A DNA stretch of 64,000 nucleotides, from NCBI GenBank assembly GCA_964653095.1, contig CAZZEH010000011.1, positions 1-64,000 of the forward strand, in the 5' to 3' direction. The stretch comes from JAMLHH01 sp964653095. Lineage in GTDB: Bacteria; Bacteroidota; Bacteroidia; Chitinophagales; JADIYW01. Below, one piece after another: positions 41,966 through 50,812 of this stretch (position 1 is the first letter of the stretch; each line of letters starts with the position of its first letter). The notes under the pieces were generated by a model. That model was not told where the DNA came from and did no database searches. It saw only the letters and a list, made by a program, of their open reading frames with translations. The position numbers were made by a program, and so were the translations under genes.

Positions 41966-43078
41966 ATGACCCGGGACGAATTAAAATATCTTTTGGCTTT
42001 AAAAGAGGTCAATGGTATAGGAAATGTGCTGGCCAAACACCTTATTAAGACGACCGGCAGTGCTAAAGAAGTGTTTAATCTGTCGGCAGGAAAAATTTTG
42101 AAAGTCCCGAGAATTTCTGAAAACACAGCTAAAAAGATACTGCATTATAAAGACTTTGAATGGATAGAGAAAGAAATAGAGTGGTGCGAAAAAGAATCCA
42201 TAAGTATCATACCGTTCTATGACAACCGTTATCCTCAAAGACTCCTTCATTGTAATGACGCTCCTCTGCTGTTATTCGCCAAAGGAAATATGGATTTAAA
42301 TCCTAAAAGAATGGTCAGTATTGTAGGGACCCGCCACAATACCGCATACGGCCAAAAAGTTACCGAAAACATAGTGGAAGCTCTGAGTGCATTGAATGTC
42401 ACTATTGTCAGTGGATTAGCTCTCGGAATTGACGGTATCGCACACAGGTCAGCCCTGTCATACCACACTCCTACTATCGCTGTGCTTGGGCACGGGCTCA
42501 ATCAAATTTACCCCAGACAACATCTGTCAATCTCTGACAAAATGCAGCAGGATGGAGGATTGCTGACCGAATTTTCAAGAAAATCTCCATTTGACAAAAA
42601 TAACTTCCCAATGCGCAACAGAATAGTAGCGGGCATGTCTGATGCTACTATCGTGATAGAATCTGCGAAAACCGGAGGCGCAATGATTACGGCAGAAATA
42701 GCTCATTCATACGGCAGAGAAGTATTTGCAGTCCCGGGCAAATGGGGCGATAATGTGTCACAGGGTACGAATTCACTCATAAAAAATCTGAAAGCCCAAA
42801 TCATCACTCAGGCGGAAGATATTGCCGAATTATTGGGCTGGAAGGTCAGAGAGCAGTTAGTTATCGAAGAATTTTATGAAAGAAAGAAGAGATTTCAAAA
42901 TCTCGACGAAGAAGAAACAAAGATTGTATCCTGCATGGCCAATAACGAGCCTTGTACCATCGACAATCTCCATTATGCGACCGATATACCCATAAATAAA
43001 CTTTCTGCTATTTTACTTTCTTTGGAGTTTAAAGGTGTCCTAAAAGCTTTGCCGGGGAAATCTTTTCTGCTGAAGTAA
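41966..43078 (+). CDS. dprA: DNA-processing protein DprA
   Basis: The frame opens at 41921 but the ATG at 41966 (MTRDELKY), 1 base past the preceding stop, gives the normal family start and 370 residues. An N-terminal SAM-like helical part (LALKEVNGIGNVLAKHLI) is followed by the Rossmann-like domain with MVSIVGTRHNTAYGQKV and SGLALGIDGIAHRSAL, and PMRNRIVAGMSDATIVIESAKTGGAMITA. A C-terminal winged helix is present. DprA loads RecA on incoming DNA during natural transformation. Confidence 0.95.
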   Translation: MTRDELKYLLALKEVNGIGNVLAKHLIKTTGSAKEVFNLSAGKILKVPRISENTAKKILHYKDFEWIEKEIEWCEKESISIIPFYDNRYPQRLLHCNDAPLLLFAKGNMDLNPKRMVSIVGTRHNTAYGQKVTENIVEALSALNVTIVSGLALGIDGIAHRSALSYHTPTIAVLGHGLNQIYPRQHLSISDKMQQDGGLLTEFSRKSPFDKNNFPMRNRIVAGMSDATIVIESAKTGGAMITAEIAHSYGREVFAVPGKWGDNVSQGTNSLIKNLKAQIITQAEDIAELLGWKVREQLVIEEFYERKKRFQNLDEEETKIVSCMANNEPCTIDNLHYATDIPINKLSAILLSLEFKGVLKALPGKSFLLK

Positions 43079-43139
43079 CCAAAAATGGGCATTCTGATTT
43101 ACTGTGGATAAATCTCTTATTTATTGAATTAAAATTTGG

Positions 43140-43147
43140 TACTTTTG
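43140..43147 (+). promoter_or_regulatory. -7 promoter box for pckA
   Basis: TACTTTTG fits TAnnTTTG, 32 bases before the pckA ATG. A TTG at 43124 is closer than usual for a -33 element. Confidence 0.35.
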
Positions 43148-43179
43148 CAACACTTTTTAAACTGTTAAACTACTTATAT

Positions 43180-44784
43180 ATGAAAGAGCAGGGTGAAAAA
43201 AATTCAAAAGCGACAATCACCAATCTCGGTTTCAAAAAAACTACCGCAATATGGAATCTCAACAGAGATGATTTAATTCAAAAAACCTTAGGTCTTGGAC
43301 TTGGTGTCCTAAATGATACAGGTGCTTTATGTATCGAAACCGGTGAATTTACCGGGAGATCTCCAAAAGACAGATTTATTGTAGAAGATGATTTAACTAA
43401 AAACTCTGTTGACTGGAACAATATCAACCAGCCTTTCCCTGCAGAAAAATTTGATCAGCTTCAGGAGAAAGTAGTCCAGTATATGGATAATATGTCAGAG
43501 GTATATGTCAGAGACGTATTCGCATGTGCAGACCCTAACTATCAGATGAAAATCAGAATAGTGACGGAAACTCCGTGGGCTAATTTATTTGCTGATAATA
43601 TGTTCATCCGACCAACTGAAGAAGAAATTTCTACATTTGAAAATGACTGGCTTATTCTGTGTGCTCCGTCTTTCCATGCGGATGCAGCAACGGACGGCAC
43701 AAGACAGCACAACTTCTCATTAATCAACTTTACCAAAAAGACCGTACTTATCGGGGGAAGCAGTTATACCGGAGAAATTAAAAAGGGAATTTTTTCCGCA
43801 TTAAACTTTATACTGCCTCATCAAAGAAATGTGCTTTCCATGCACTGTTCTGCCAATATTGGAAAAGACAGCGATACTGCTCTTTTCTTTGGGCTTTCCG
43901 GTACCGGAAAAACCACACTGTCTGCTAACCCAAACAGAAAACTCATAGGAGACGACGAGCATGGCTGGAGTCCGGAAGGAGTTTTCAACTTCGAAGGAGG
44001 CTGCTATGCCAAGTGTATTGACCTGACCGAAGAAAAAGAGCCGGATATCTATCGTGCTATTAAACCGGGTGCTATTTTAGAAAATATTCAATTTTTCCCG
44101 GGTACAAACAAAGTAAATTTTGAAGATACTACGATTACGCAAAATACCAGGGTGTCTTATCCAATCTATCACATTGACAATATCGCAGTTCCTTCTGTCG
44201 GAAAAGAACCAAAAAATATTTTCTTCCTGTGTTACGATGCATTTGGAGTAATACCTCCGATATCAAAGCTCACACGTGCACAGGCAGAATATTTCTTTAT
44301 CAGCGGCTATACTTCGAAAGTGGCAGGAACAGAAGCAGGTGTAGATGAACCAGAAGCTACTTTCTCTGCCTGTTTTGGTGCTGCATTTATTCCTTTGCAT
44401 CCGGCCAAATATGCAGAAATGCTTGGCGAAAAACTCGACTTAACCGGAGCAAATGTATGGCTCATGAATACCGGAATGACCGGAGGTGTGTATGGAGTAG
44501 GAAAAAGAATGAGCCTTCCATATACCCGTGCTTTGGTGGATGCCGCATTGAGCGGAGAGCTGGAGAACGAGGAGTTTGATAACATTCCTGTGTTCAATTT
44601 GGCCATCCCAACTGCCTGCCCAAATGTACCATCTGAAGTTTTAAATCCAAGAAATACCTGGACTGACAAAGAGGCGTACGACAAAACAGCCAATGAATTA
44701 GGTAGAAAGTTTATTGCAAACTTTAAAAAATACGAAGCAGGCTGTAATGCAGAAATTCTAAGTGCAACACCTGTAGTAAAATAA
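43180..44784 (+). CDS. pckA: phosphoenolpyruvate carboxykinase (ATP)
   Basis: This 534-residue enzyme converts oxaloacetate and ATP to PEP for gluconeogenesis. The kinase P-loop is GLSGTGKTTLS at 238-248. The metal-binding site is IGDDEHGW. The N-terminal GRSPKDRFIV and central HCSANIGKDSD motifs are present. It is the ATP-type enzyme because of the GxxGTGKTT loop. With fbp at 2.3 kb it covers both ends of gluconeogenesis. A strong terminator follows. Confidence 0.96.
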   Translation: MKEQGEKNSKATITNLGFKKTTAIWNLNRDDLIQKTLGLGLGVLNDTGALCIETGEFTGRSPKDRFIVEDDLTKNSVDWNNINQPFPAEKFDQLQEKVVQYMDNMSEVYVRDVFACADPNYQMKIRIVTETPWANLFADNMFIRPTEEEISTFENDWLILCAPSFHADAATDGTRQHNFSLINFTKKTVLIGGSSYTGEIKKGIFSALNFILPHQRNVLSMHCSANIGKDSDTALFFGLSGTGKTTLSANPNRKLIGDDEHGWSPEGVFNFEGGCYAKCIDLTEEKEPDIYRAIKPGAILENIQFFPGTNKVNFEDTTITQNTRVSYPIYHIDNIAVPSVGKEPKNIFFLCYDAFGVIPPISKLTRAQAEYFFISGYTSKVAGTEAGVDEPEATFSACFGAAFIPLHPAKYAEMLGEKLDLTGANVWLMNTGMTGGVYGVGKRMSLPYTRALVDAALSGELENEEFDNIPVFNLAIPTACPNVPSEVLNPRNTWTDKEAYDKTANELGRKFIANFKKYEAGCNAEILSATPVVK

Positions 44785-44803
44785 GCTTTTAATACAGTTT
44801 TAT

Positions 44804-44838
44804 AAAAGACCGGCCAAATTTGAGTCGGTCTTTTTTTT
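44804..44838 (+). terminator. terminator after pckA
   Basis: AAAAGACCG (44804-44812) pairs with CGGTCTTTT (44826-44834) and runs into eight T residues. It lies 20 bases past the pckA stop. Confidence 0.85.
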
Positions 44839-44882
44839 CCTAATATGCCCGATTTTAAAAACATTTCCATAACTTAAAGTGC

Positions 44883-45131
44883 ATGAAAAATATAAAAATC
44901 AACTATTCCGGCTTTATTAGGTCACTCTTTCTCGCACTCATGTTGTCCATGAGCATACCGATTAGTATCAGCCAGTCCGGTATGGTTTATATTTGTCAGG
45001 GACCGTACTCCAAAAAATACCATTATTCTAAAACCTGTCGCGGACTTTCCAACTGCTCCACAGAAATTATTCCTGTCAGTATTTCCAAAGCCGAATCATT
45101 GGGCAGGACTTTGTGCGGATGGGAAAAATGA
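44883..45131 (+). CDS. small exported Cys/His protein
   Basis: This 82-residue protein has a signal-like N-terminus (about 1-31) and a mature part: VYICQGPYSKKYHYSKTCRG, then LSNCSTEI and LGRTLCGWEK. Four cysteines and a YHY/H pattern suggest a small zinc-ribbon-like or disulfide-bound fold seen in short Bacteroidota and phage proteins. I do not know its function. It is between the pckA terminator and ahcY. Confidence 0.7.
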   Translation: MKNIKINYSGFIRSLFLALMLSMSIPISISQSGMVYICQGPYSKKYHYSKTCRGLSNCSTEIIPVSISKAESLGRTLCGWEK

Positions 45132-45246
45132 CAGAAAGCAGCTCTTTAAAAAATGAATTAACCTTATTTAAAAACTATACACTGTTTTGAAGAGCATTCT
45201 AACAGAGTTTCCGAATTTCAGGATTAAAAAAGCTTCAAAATATACT

Positions 45247-45254
45247 TATCTTTG
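45247..45254 (+). promoter_or_regulatory. -7 promoter box for ahcY
   Basis: TATCTTTG matches TAnnTTTG, 20 bases before the ahcY ATG. No riboswitch-like structure (SAH) is apparent in the 45132-45274 gap. Confidence 0.35.
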
Positions 45255-45274
45255 TACATTCAAAAAAAGTAAAA

Positions 45275-46597
45275 ATGTCACAAAAAACTGCATTAGACTT
45301 AGCACTTCCATATAAGGTAAAAGATATTTCTTTGGCTGAATGGGGGCGTAAAGAAATTGAATTGGCAGAGGCAGAAATGCCGGGGCTCATGGCACTCCGA
45401 AAAGAATACGGCGAACAACAGCCTCTCAAAGGAGCCAGAATTGCCGGATGTCTTCACATGACGATACAGACTGCTGTTCTGATTGAAACTTTGGTGGCCT
45501 TAGGTGCCGAAGTCAGATGGTCTTCGTGCAACATCTTTTCCACTCAGGATCACGCTGCTGCTGCAATCGCTGCTGCCGGAATTCCGGTTTTTGCCTGGAA
45601 AGGTATGACTGAAGAAGAATTTAACTGGTGTATCGAACAGACTTTATTTTTCGGTTCGGAAGATCAGCCGCTCAATATGATTTTAGACGATGGCGGTGAC
45701 CTGACCAATATGGTATTAGACGATTATCCTGAATTGGTACAATATGTCAAAGGGCTTTCCGAAGAGACAACTACTGGAGTACACAGATTGTACGAGAGAG
45801 TCAAGAACGGCACTCTTCCAATTCCGGCTATCAATGTAAACGACTCTGTAACGAAGTCAAAATTTGACAACAAATACGGTTGTAGAGAATCCGCTGTGGA
45901 TGCAGTAAGACGGGCGACAGATATCATGCTTGCCGGTAAAAGAGTAGTAGTATGCGGATACGGCGATGTGGGTAAAGGAAGTGCGGCATCTTTCAGAGGA
46001 ACCGGAGCAATCGTGACCATAACCGAAATAGACCCAATCTGTGCACTACAGGCGGCGATGGACGGATATGAAGTAAAGAGATTAGATACAGTTGTGGAAA
46101 ATGCGGATATCATCATTACCGCTACCGGAAATTACAGCATAGTTCGGGCAGAGCATTTTGAAAGAATGAAAGATAAAACTATCGTCTGTAACATCGGACA
46201 CTTCGACAACGAGATAGATATGGCCTGGCTAAACAAAAATTACGGAGACACCAAAATCGAAATTAAGCCTCAGGTGGACAAGTACAATGTAAAAGGAAAA
46301 GATATCATCATCTTAGCAGAGGGGAGGCTGGTCAACCTTGGTTGTGCGACCGGACACCCTTCATTTGTAATGTCCAACTCTTTTACTAACCAGACTTTAG
46401 CACAAATTGAGCTTTGGAAGCATTCCGATCGCTATGAAAATAAAGTTTATACACTTCCAAAACACCTTGATGAAAAAGTGGCTTCTCTGCACTTGGAAAA
46501 GCTTGGAGTTGAATTGGAAACTCTGTCTCAGACTCAGGCAGATTATATCGGTGTAAATATTGAAGGTCCGTACAAACCTGAATATTACAGATATTAA
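45275..46597 (+). CDS. ahcY: adenosylhomocysteinase
   Basis: This 440-residue enzyme hydrolyses S-adenosylhomocysteine to adenosine and homocysteine. Motifs include GARIAGCLHMTIQTAVLIETL, SSCNIFSTQDHAAAA, the NAD-binding GYGDVGKGSA near residue 228, and the closing YIGVNIEGPYKPEYYRY. The DxHAAAAI box and the C-terminal Lys/Tyr pair are intact. A strong terminator follows. Confidence 0.97.
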   Translation: MSQKTALDLALPYKVKDISLAEWGRKEIELAEAEMPGLMALRKEYGEQQPLKGARIAGCLHMTIQTAVLIETLVALGAEVRWSSCNIFSTQDHAAAAIAAAGIPVFAWKGMTEEEFNWCIEQTLFFGSEDQPLNMILDDGGDLTNMVLDDYPELVQYVKGLSEETTTGVHRLYERVKNGTLPIPAINVNDSVTKSKFDNKYGCRESAVDAVRRATDIMLAGKRVVVCGYGDVGKGSAASFRGTGAIVTITEIDPICALQAAMDGYEVKRLDTVVENADIIITATGNYSIVRAEHFERMKDKTIVCNIGHFDNEIDMAWLNKNYGDTKIEIKPQVDKYNVKGKDIIILAEGRLVNLGCATGHPSFVMSNSFTNQTLAQIELWKHSDRYENKVYTLPKHLDEKVASLHLEKLGVELETLSQTQADYIGVNIEGPYKPEYYRY

Positions 46598-46617
46598 TAG
46601 TCACCTTACAATTACTA

Positions 46618-46656
46618 AATAAAGCCATGCGGATTCGTGTGGCTTTATTATTTTTA
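46618..46656 (+). terminator. terminator after ahcY
   Basis: AATAAAGCCA (46618-46627) pairs with TGGCTTTATT (46640-46649), followed by a T-rich run. The next start (GTG 46661) is only 5 bases beyond. Confidence 0.75.
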
Positions 46657-46660
46657 GGGC

Positions 46661-47335
46661 GTGAAGAGTATATTTACCATTTTCCCGGTTCTTTTATTTC
46701 TCTCTACCCTCGCTGCTGAGAGCCAATGGGCTGCAACTTCTGTAAGCGGAACTGTACAAGTTTATTTTCCGGGAATTCCGGAAGTGACAGATGCAGCGGG
46801 ACAGCAAATATACTTTTTAAATATAGGTAAAGAATATATGCTCGCATCTGTAATACCGCTCCCCGATTCAGTCAGATCGGACAAAACTATCGAACCGGAC
46901 TCGCTTTTAAACCGCTATGTGCAGTCTGTCATTCAGGATGCCACCACGTTGATATATACCAATTTGGAATATAAAGGACTTCCTGCAAAATTTTATAAAG
47001 TAAGAGTGGACAATGAGATGAACCCGATAAGCGGATTGATTGCAGACAGTTATAACTTACTGTTTATGGATACGATATACAGCTTTTCCTATCTTCGCTA
47101 CGATGCCACAGAAATGTATGATTACAATCGGCAGCGCAAGTTTTTTGATCAGATTGAAATTTCAAAAACAGATCCCAAAAACGACACTACGGAGACTTTC
47201 CCGTCAATTAATACCAATCAGACTCATGCGGATTCCGGGCAATCTCATTTTTTTACGCCATTAATATTTGCATTAATTTCATTGCTGCTTTCTGTAGGTG
47301 GTTTTGTATATATAAGAAGAAGAAATAAAAACTAA
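46661..47335 (+). CDS. exported protein with C-terminal membrane anchor
   Basis: The only plausible start is GTG at 46661, giving 224 residues. A signal peptide (ends ESQ) precedes a soluble domain with VSGTVQVYFPGIPEVTDAAG and SGLIADSYNLLFMDTIYSFSY. A Thr/Ser/Asn-rich linker and one membrane helix (about 197-217) with a basic tail (RRRNKN) follow. Family unrecognised. Its promoter is unclear, because the ahcY terminator ends just upstream. Confidence 0.6.
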   Translation: MKSIFTIFPVLLFLSTLAAESQWAATSVSGTVQVYFPGIPEVTDAAGQQIYFLNIGKEYMLASVIPLPDSVRSDKTIEPDSLLNRYVQSVIQDATTLIYTNLEYKGLPAKFYKVRVDNEMNPISGLIADSYNLLFMDTIYSFSYLRYDATEMYDYNRQRKFFDQIEISKTDPKNDTTETFPSINTNQTHADSGQSHFFTPLIFALISLLLSVGGFVYIRRRNKN

Positions 47336-47904
47336 TCCGTATCGGGTTCTATATAGGTACCGCTCATTCTGAGGTAATAAATGATACATTCTTCCATTGC
47401 TTTATCCATGAGTTCAGAAGCCGACTCTTTGGGCATCTCTGCAGAATACTCACTGTCCAATAGTTTGGCATAATGACATTCACAAATTAGCTCAACATCT
47501 GTATGTTTACGCACAAATTTATTCTGCTTCAGTTTTTTGGCACACTGCTTCACATAATCAGACTGTTGTAAAGTTTTGTCTCTACCTTTTTTAAAGTTTT
47601 GTGCCAGACAACCTTCCATATCTCTCAGATACGCCTCCGAATTTAAAATTGTATTGATCACTCTTTCTTCGACTTCTTCGAGGTCTGCACCGGATTTTTC
47701 AAGTCTGGAATAAAAACTCTCAAAAGAGCAATTGCAAAAACCTTTTAAATGAACATCCATTTTCAGCTCCTTCGCTTGTTTTCGGCACTCATTATACATC
47801 AGATTTCTCAAATCATTCCGAGTCTGAATTTCTTTTGAGGTCTGTCCCGAAACCTGAACAAGACCCGAAACAGAAAAAACAATTATTAAACAAAATCTAT
47901 ACAT
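47332..47904 (-). CDS. exported Cys-rich protein with two-fold repeat
   Basis: This 190-residue protein has a signal peptide (ends VSGQ) and two related Cys-rich helical units. Unit 1 (about 37-103) has NECRKQAKELKMDVHLKGFCNCSF and ends EGCLAQN. Unit 2 (about 115-180) has VKQCAKKLKQNKFVRKHTD, then CECHYAKL and EECIIYYL. Each unit keeps a C...C-x-C...C pattern, suggesting disulfides in the periplasm. Its start overlaps the lgt stop by one base (TGATG), so the two are coupled. Confidence 0.65.
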   Translation of the reverse strand: MYRFCLIIVFSVSGLVQVSGQTSKEIQTRNDLRNLMYNECRKQAKELKMDVHLKGFCNCSFESFYSRLEKSGADLEEVEERVINTILNSEAYLRDMEGCLAQNFKKGRDKTLQQSDYVKQCAKKLKQNKFVRKHTDVELICECHYAKLLDSEYSAEMPKESASELMDKAMEECIIYYLRMSGTYIEPDTD

Positions 47905-48734
47905 CAGACTAATCGGGATTTATTTTTGGGGTTGTATAAAGCGTAATACAAAAGAACAAATCCCATAAACACAAACGGAATACTCAAAAGCTGTCCACTG
48001 TTCAGACCCAAAAATATTTTCTCTCCGTAGTCTGACTTCCAAAACTCCCATAAAAATCTGAATGACAGCATCAGTATAAAAAATATTGCCGACATCAGCC
48101 CGGGCTTGACTTTACCTTTTTTGGTTACGTATAAATATGATAGGAGTACAAACACGGCAAAATAGCTCACGGATTCAAACAGCATAATAGGAATACGCGG
48201 AAAAGTTTCTCCATTTTGCATAAACACGACTCCCCAAGTCCCATCTGTCGGCAGTCCCACAATTTCAGAATTGAAAAAATTGCCTGTACGAATAAATGCC
48301 GCTGCCAAAGCTACAATCCAGACCATACGGTCCAACAGCCAGATAAAAGTATAGCCTTTATGTTTTTTGGCAAAAATATAGAGTGCAAGTAAAATCGTAA
48401 AAATAGCCCCATGACTGGCAAGGCCGCCTTTCCAGACCTGAAAAATCTCTATCGGATGCTCGATAAAATAGTAATGAAAATCATAAAAAATCACATGTCC
48501 CAGCCTGGCTCCTATAATTGTGGCCAGAAACATATACAACACTAAATCATCCAAGTCTTCGACATTCTTTTTTTCTGTCTTATAAATATATTGAAACAAA
48601 TAAAAGCCTATAAAGAAAGACAATGCAAACATCAGACTATACCATCGTACAGCAAGTGTAAACGATTCGCCCAAGTCAACCGAAAAAATTTCCGGGGAGA
48701 CATCCCAGTAAAATACACTCAATAAAAAACTCAT
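47904..48734 (-). CDS. lgt: prolipoprotein diacylglyceryl transferase
   Basis: This 276-residue membrane enzyme lipidates the lipobox cysteine of exported prolipoproteins. The signature FIRTGNFFNSEIVG is near residues 143-156, and the YWGLASHG-type region reads WKGGLASHGAIFTILLALY. About seven helices are predicted. It serves the many lipoproteins in this window. A promoter box lies 17 bases upstream of its ATG. Confidence 0.93.
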   Translation of the reverse strand: MSFLLSVFYWDVSPEIFSVDLGESFTLAVRWYSLMFALSFFIGFYLFQYIYKTEKKNVEDLDDLVLYMFLATIIGARLGHVIFYDFHYYFIEHPIEIFQVWKGGLASHGAIFTILLALYIFAKKHKGYTFIWLLDRMVWIVALAAAFIRTGNFFNSEIVGLPTDGTWGVVFMQNGETFPRIPIMLFESVSYFAVFVLLSYLYVTKKGKVKPGLMSAIFFILMLSFRFLWEFWKSDYGEKIFLGLNSGQLLSIPFVFMGFVLLYYALYNPKNKSRLV

Positions 48735-48750
48735 AATCTCAGTGTTCTCA

Positions 48751-48758
48751 CAAAAGTA
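48751..48758 (-). promoter_or_regulatory. -7 promoter box for lgt
   Basis: Reads TACTTTTG on the minus strand, 16 bases before the lgt ATG (48734). Confidence 0.3.
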
Positions 48759-48926
48759 AACATACCGAACAAGAATGCATAAGAATAAGAAAATTACTGA
48801 CTGTCTTTTTTAAACGGTCAACTTTCCGGTACTTTTATCAAAAAGGCCGCTTTTCAGGTTAAATGAATATTAATTGCTTGGATTAATCCTGTATAAATTT
48901 ATAAATTAGGGAAACATTTTTTTTGC

Positions 48927-49769
48927 GTGGATCAGGTAATTGAGTTTGAGAAACCGACGGATAAATTAGACTATTGCGATACAAAATATCCGGTAATTTT
49001 AGTCAGCGGTTTTGGATTTAAAGACAATATCAGTACGTTTAATTATTGGGGAGTCATCCCGGATTTTTTGAAAGCCCACGGATGCGAGATATACACTTCT
49101 TACCAGGATGCTTTTAACAGTCATGTGGACAATGCCATAAAATTAAAATATCGAATCTTAGAAATACTGGAGAAAAGCAGCTGTGAAAAAATTAATATTA
49201 TCGGACATTCAAAAGGTGGCATAGAGTCCAGATACATGATATCGAGATTGGGTATGAACGACAAGGTAGCCAGTCTGACCACATTAGGTTCTCCGCACAA
49301 AGGAAGCGGAATTGCCGATATCGTAATAGGTCGCGTACCTCTTCCAAAATTTGTTTTGGGGAGGCTGATGAATATTTACGGAAAACTTCTCGGCGATACA
49401 AGCCCTGACGGCATCAGAGCCGCAGTGCAGCTCACCAGACGTTTTATGGAAAACTTCAATAAAGATGTACCTGATGCGGAAGATGTATATTATCAAAGTT
49501 TTGCATCACATATCACAAGAGATTATCCGAGTAATACCTGGAAGACTCTCGCAAGAATTTTATACAGCGTAGAAGGCAGCAACGACGGTCTCGTAGCAAT
49601 AGAATCTGCCAAATGGGGAGACTACAAAGGGTTAATTCGTTCAGAAGCGAGTCCTTCCATTTCACATGCGGACATGATAGGGATGAAACAGTTTTCAGCA
49701 GCTAAAAGATTCAAGTCTCACTGGTTTTTTGCCAATACTATTCACGAGCTCAAATCAAAAGGATTTTAA
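48927..49769 (+). CDS. lipase-like alpha/beta hydrolase
   Basis: The start is GTG at 48927; no ATG precedes in frame. The 280-residue protein has an alpha/beta-hydrolase fold: YPVILVSGFGFKDN (oxyanion strand), nucleophile Ser95 in IIGHSKGGIESRYM, TTLGSPHKGSGIAD, the aspartate in GSNDGLVAIESA and the His in SISHADMIG. This order matches bacterial triacylglycerol lipases (Pseudomonas-type). There is no clear signal peptide, so it may be cytoplasmic. Substrate is not proven. Confidence 0.85.
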   Translation: MDQVIEFEKPTDKLDYCDTKYPVILVSGFGFKDNISTFNYWGVIPDFLKAHGCEIYTSYQDAFNSHVDNAIKLKYRILEILEKSSCEKINIIGHSKGGIESRYMISRLGMNDKVASLTTLGSPHKGSGIADIVIGRVPLPKFVLGRLMNIYGKLLGDTSPDGIRAAVQLTRRFMENFNKDVPDAEDVYYQSFASHITRDYPSNTWKTLARILYSVEGSNDGLVAIESAKWGDYKGLIRSEASPSISHADMIGMKQFSAAKRFKSHWFFANTIHELKSKGF

Positions 49770-49891
49770 AATAAAAATTCCGGTTTAAAAGGCTTGCACA
49801 ACTTTTGCTCATAAAGAAGAAAAACACACTTTTCCACATTAGTGAGAAAATACATTTAAAACATTCTGTTATTAGAGCATAAATTTAGCTC

Positions 49892-50461
49892 ATGAAGTAC
49901 ATCTTTTTATTCACCGCGGGCTTTCTTATTTTTTCACTTAATATTGATGAACTACAAGCCCAGCCTTCTGAAAAATATGACTCTGTATCCACTTATGATG
50001 TCAATCTATCTTCCTACATGACCACAAACGGAAGAGTTTACACCGCCAACGGGAGAGTGATTACCAAGTCAAAATACGATTTCTACAAACAACATTGGGA
50101 AAGTGCTCAAAACTGCCGCCCATGTGAAGTCTATACATACGATGAACAAAACAGACTCAAACACATCGCTATTCAATATGAGGATTGTCTGATAGGAGGT
50201 TTTAAAGAATTTTATCCGAGTGAAACTGTAAAAGTTGAAGGGAATTTCAGGCACCCGGGACAGGATTGGTCGAATCTGAAATTAAGGGGCTTGTGCAGCA
50301 CACGGGAAGGGGAATGGAAATATTACTCTTCGGAAGGTAGATTGGTAACTATAGAAACCTATGAGAACGGGAAAGTGGTTAGCTCGGAAAATGTCAAAGA
50401 TTCTGAAGAAAATAAGTTGAAAAATAAATTCAAAGGAATATTTAAAAAGCAATCTGATTAA
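49892..50461 (+). CDS. exported protein with YwqK/MORN-like strands
   Basis: This 189-residue protein has a signal peptide (ends LQAQ near residue 24). The C-terminal part has repeated strand-turn segments: GGFKEFYPSETVKVEGNF and GEWKYYSSEGRLVTIETYENGK, like YwqK/MORN-type repeats. C56 and C59 form a CRPC motif (NCRPCEVYTY). The tail is basic. No known function. Confidence 0.65.
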   Translation: MKYIFLFTAGFLIFSLNIDELQAQPSEKYDSVSTYDVNLSSYMTTNGRVYTANGRVITKSKYDFYKQHWESAQNCRPCEVYTYDEQNRLKHIAIQYEDCLIGGFKEFYPSETVKVEGNFRHPGQDWSNLKLRGLCSTREGEWKYYSSEGRLVTIETYENGKVVSSENVKDSEENKLKNKFKGIFKKQSD

Positions 50462-50611
50462 GAATCTAAAAACCAAATATCAGGAAAGGATTTCTGTCGA
50501 TTGCGATTAATTGTTATTGACTTTAGTGGGCAGGTCTGGCAAATAAAAACTACCGCAGCTATCAATTACCCTGTTAAACTCATAATGATAAACACAGCAC
50601 CCTTATCGAAA

Positions 50612-50646
50612 TAAAAAAGCCTCTCAGGAAAATCCTTTGAGGCTTT
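50612..50646 (-). terminator. terminator of the tRNA-Leu gene
   Basis: AAAGCCTC pairs with GAGGCTTT around an AAGGATTTTCCT segment; on the minus strand the stem is followed by TTTTTAT. It lies 12 bases past the tRNA 3' end. Confidence 0.75.
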
Positions 50647-50657
50647 CAAGGGTTGGG

Positions 50658-50737
50658 TGCGGAAGGAGGGAATCGAACCCTCACTCCGTAGAACACGAGT
50701 TTGAGTCGTGCGCGTCTACCAATTCCGCCACTTCCGC
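50658..50737 (-). tRNA. tRNA-Leu (CAA)
   Basis: Read on the minus strand from 50737: acceptor GCGGAAG pairs with CTTCCGC; the D-arm has GGCGGAATTGGTAGACGC; the anticodon stem CACGA/TCGTG holds loop CTCAAAC with anticodon CAA (codon UUG); a long variable arm follows (type II tRNA, as for leucine); and the T-arm is GAGGGTTCGATTCCCTC. The discriminator is A. CCA is not encoded; the following bases are CCC. Confidence 0.95.
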
Positions 50738-50812
50738 AATCAAATCTGAACTTGTGGCTTGAAGTTGCAAAGATAGAAAGAATTCAAATCTGAGCAAGAT
50801 TTATGAAAAAGA

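Noticed and set aside
44307..44870. 187-codon minus-strand ORF opposite the end of pckA
   Set aside because: Antisense to a well-conserved enzyme; its sequence is Ser/Ala/Pro-rich noise from pckA codons.
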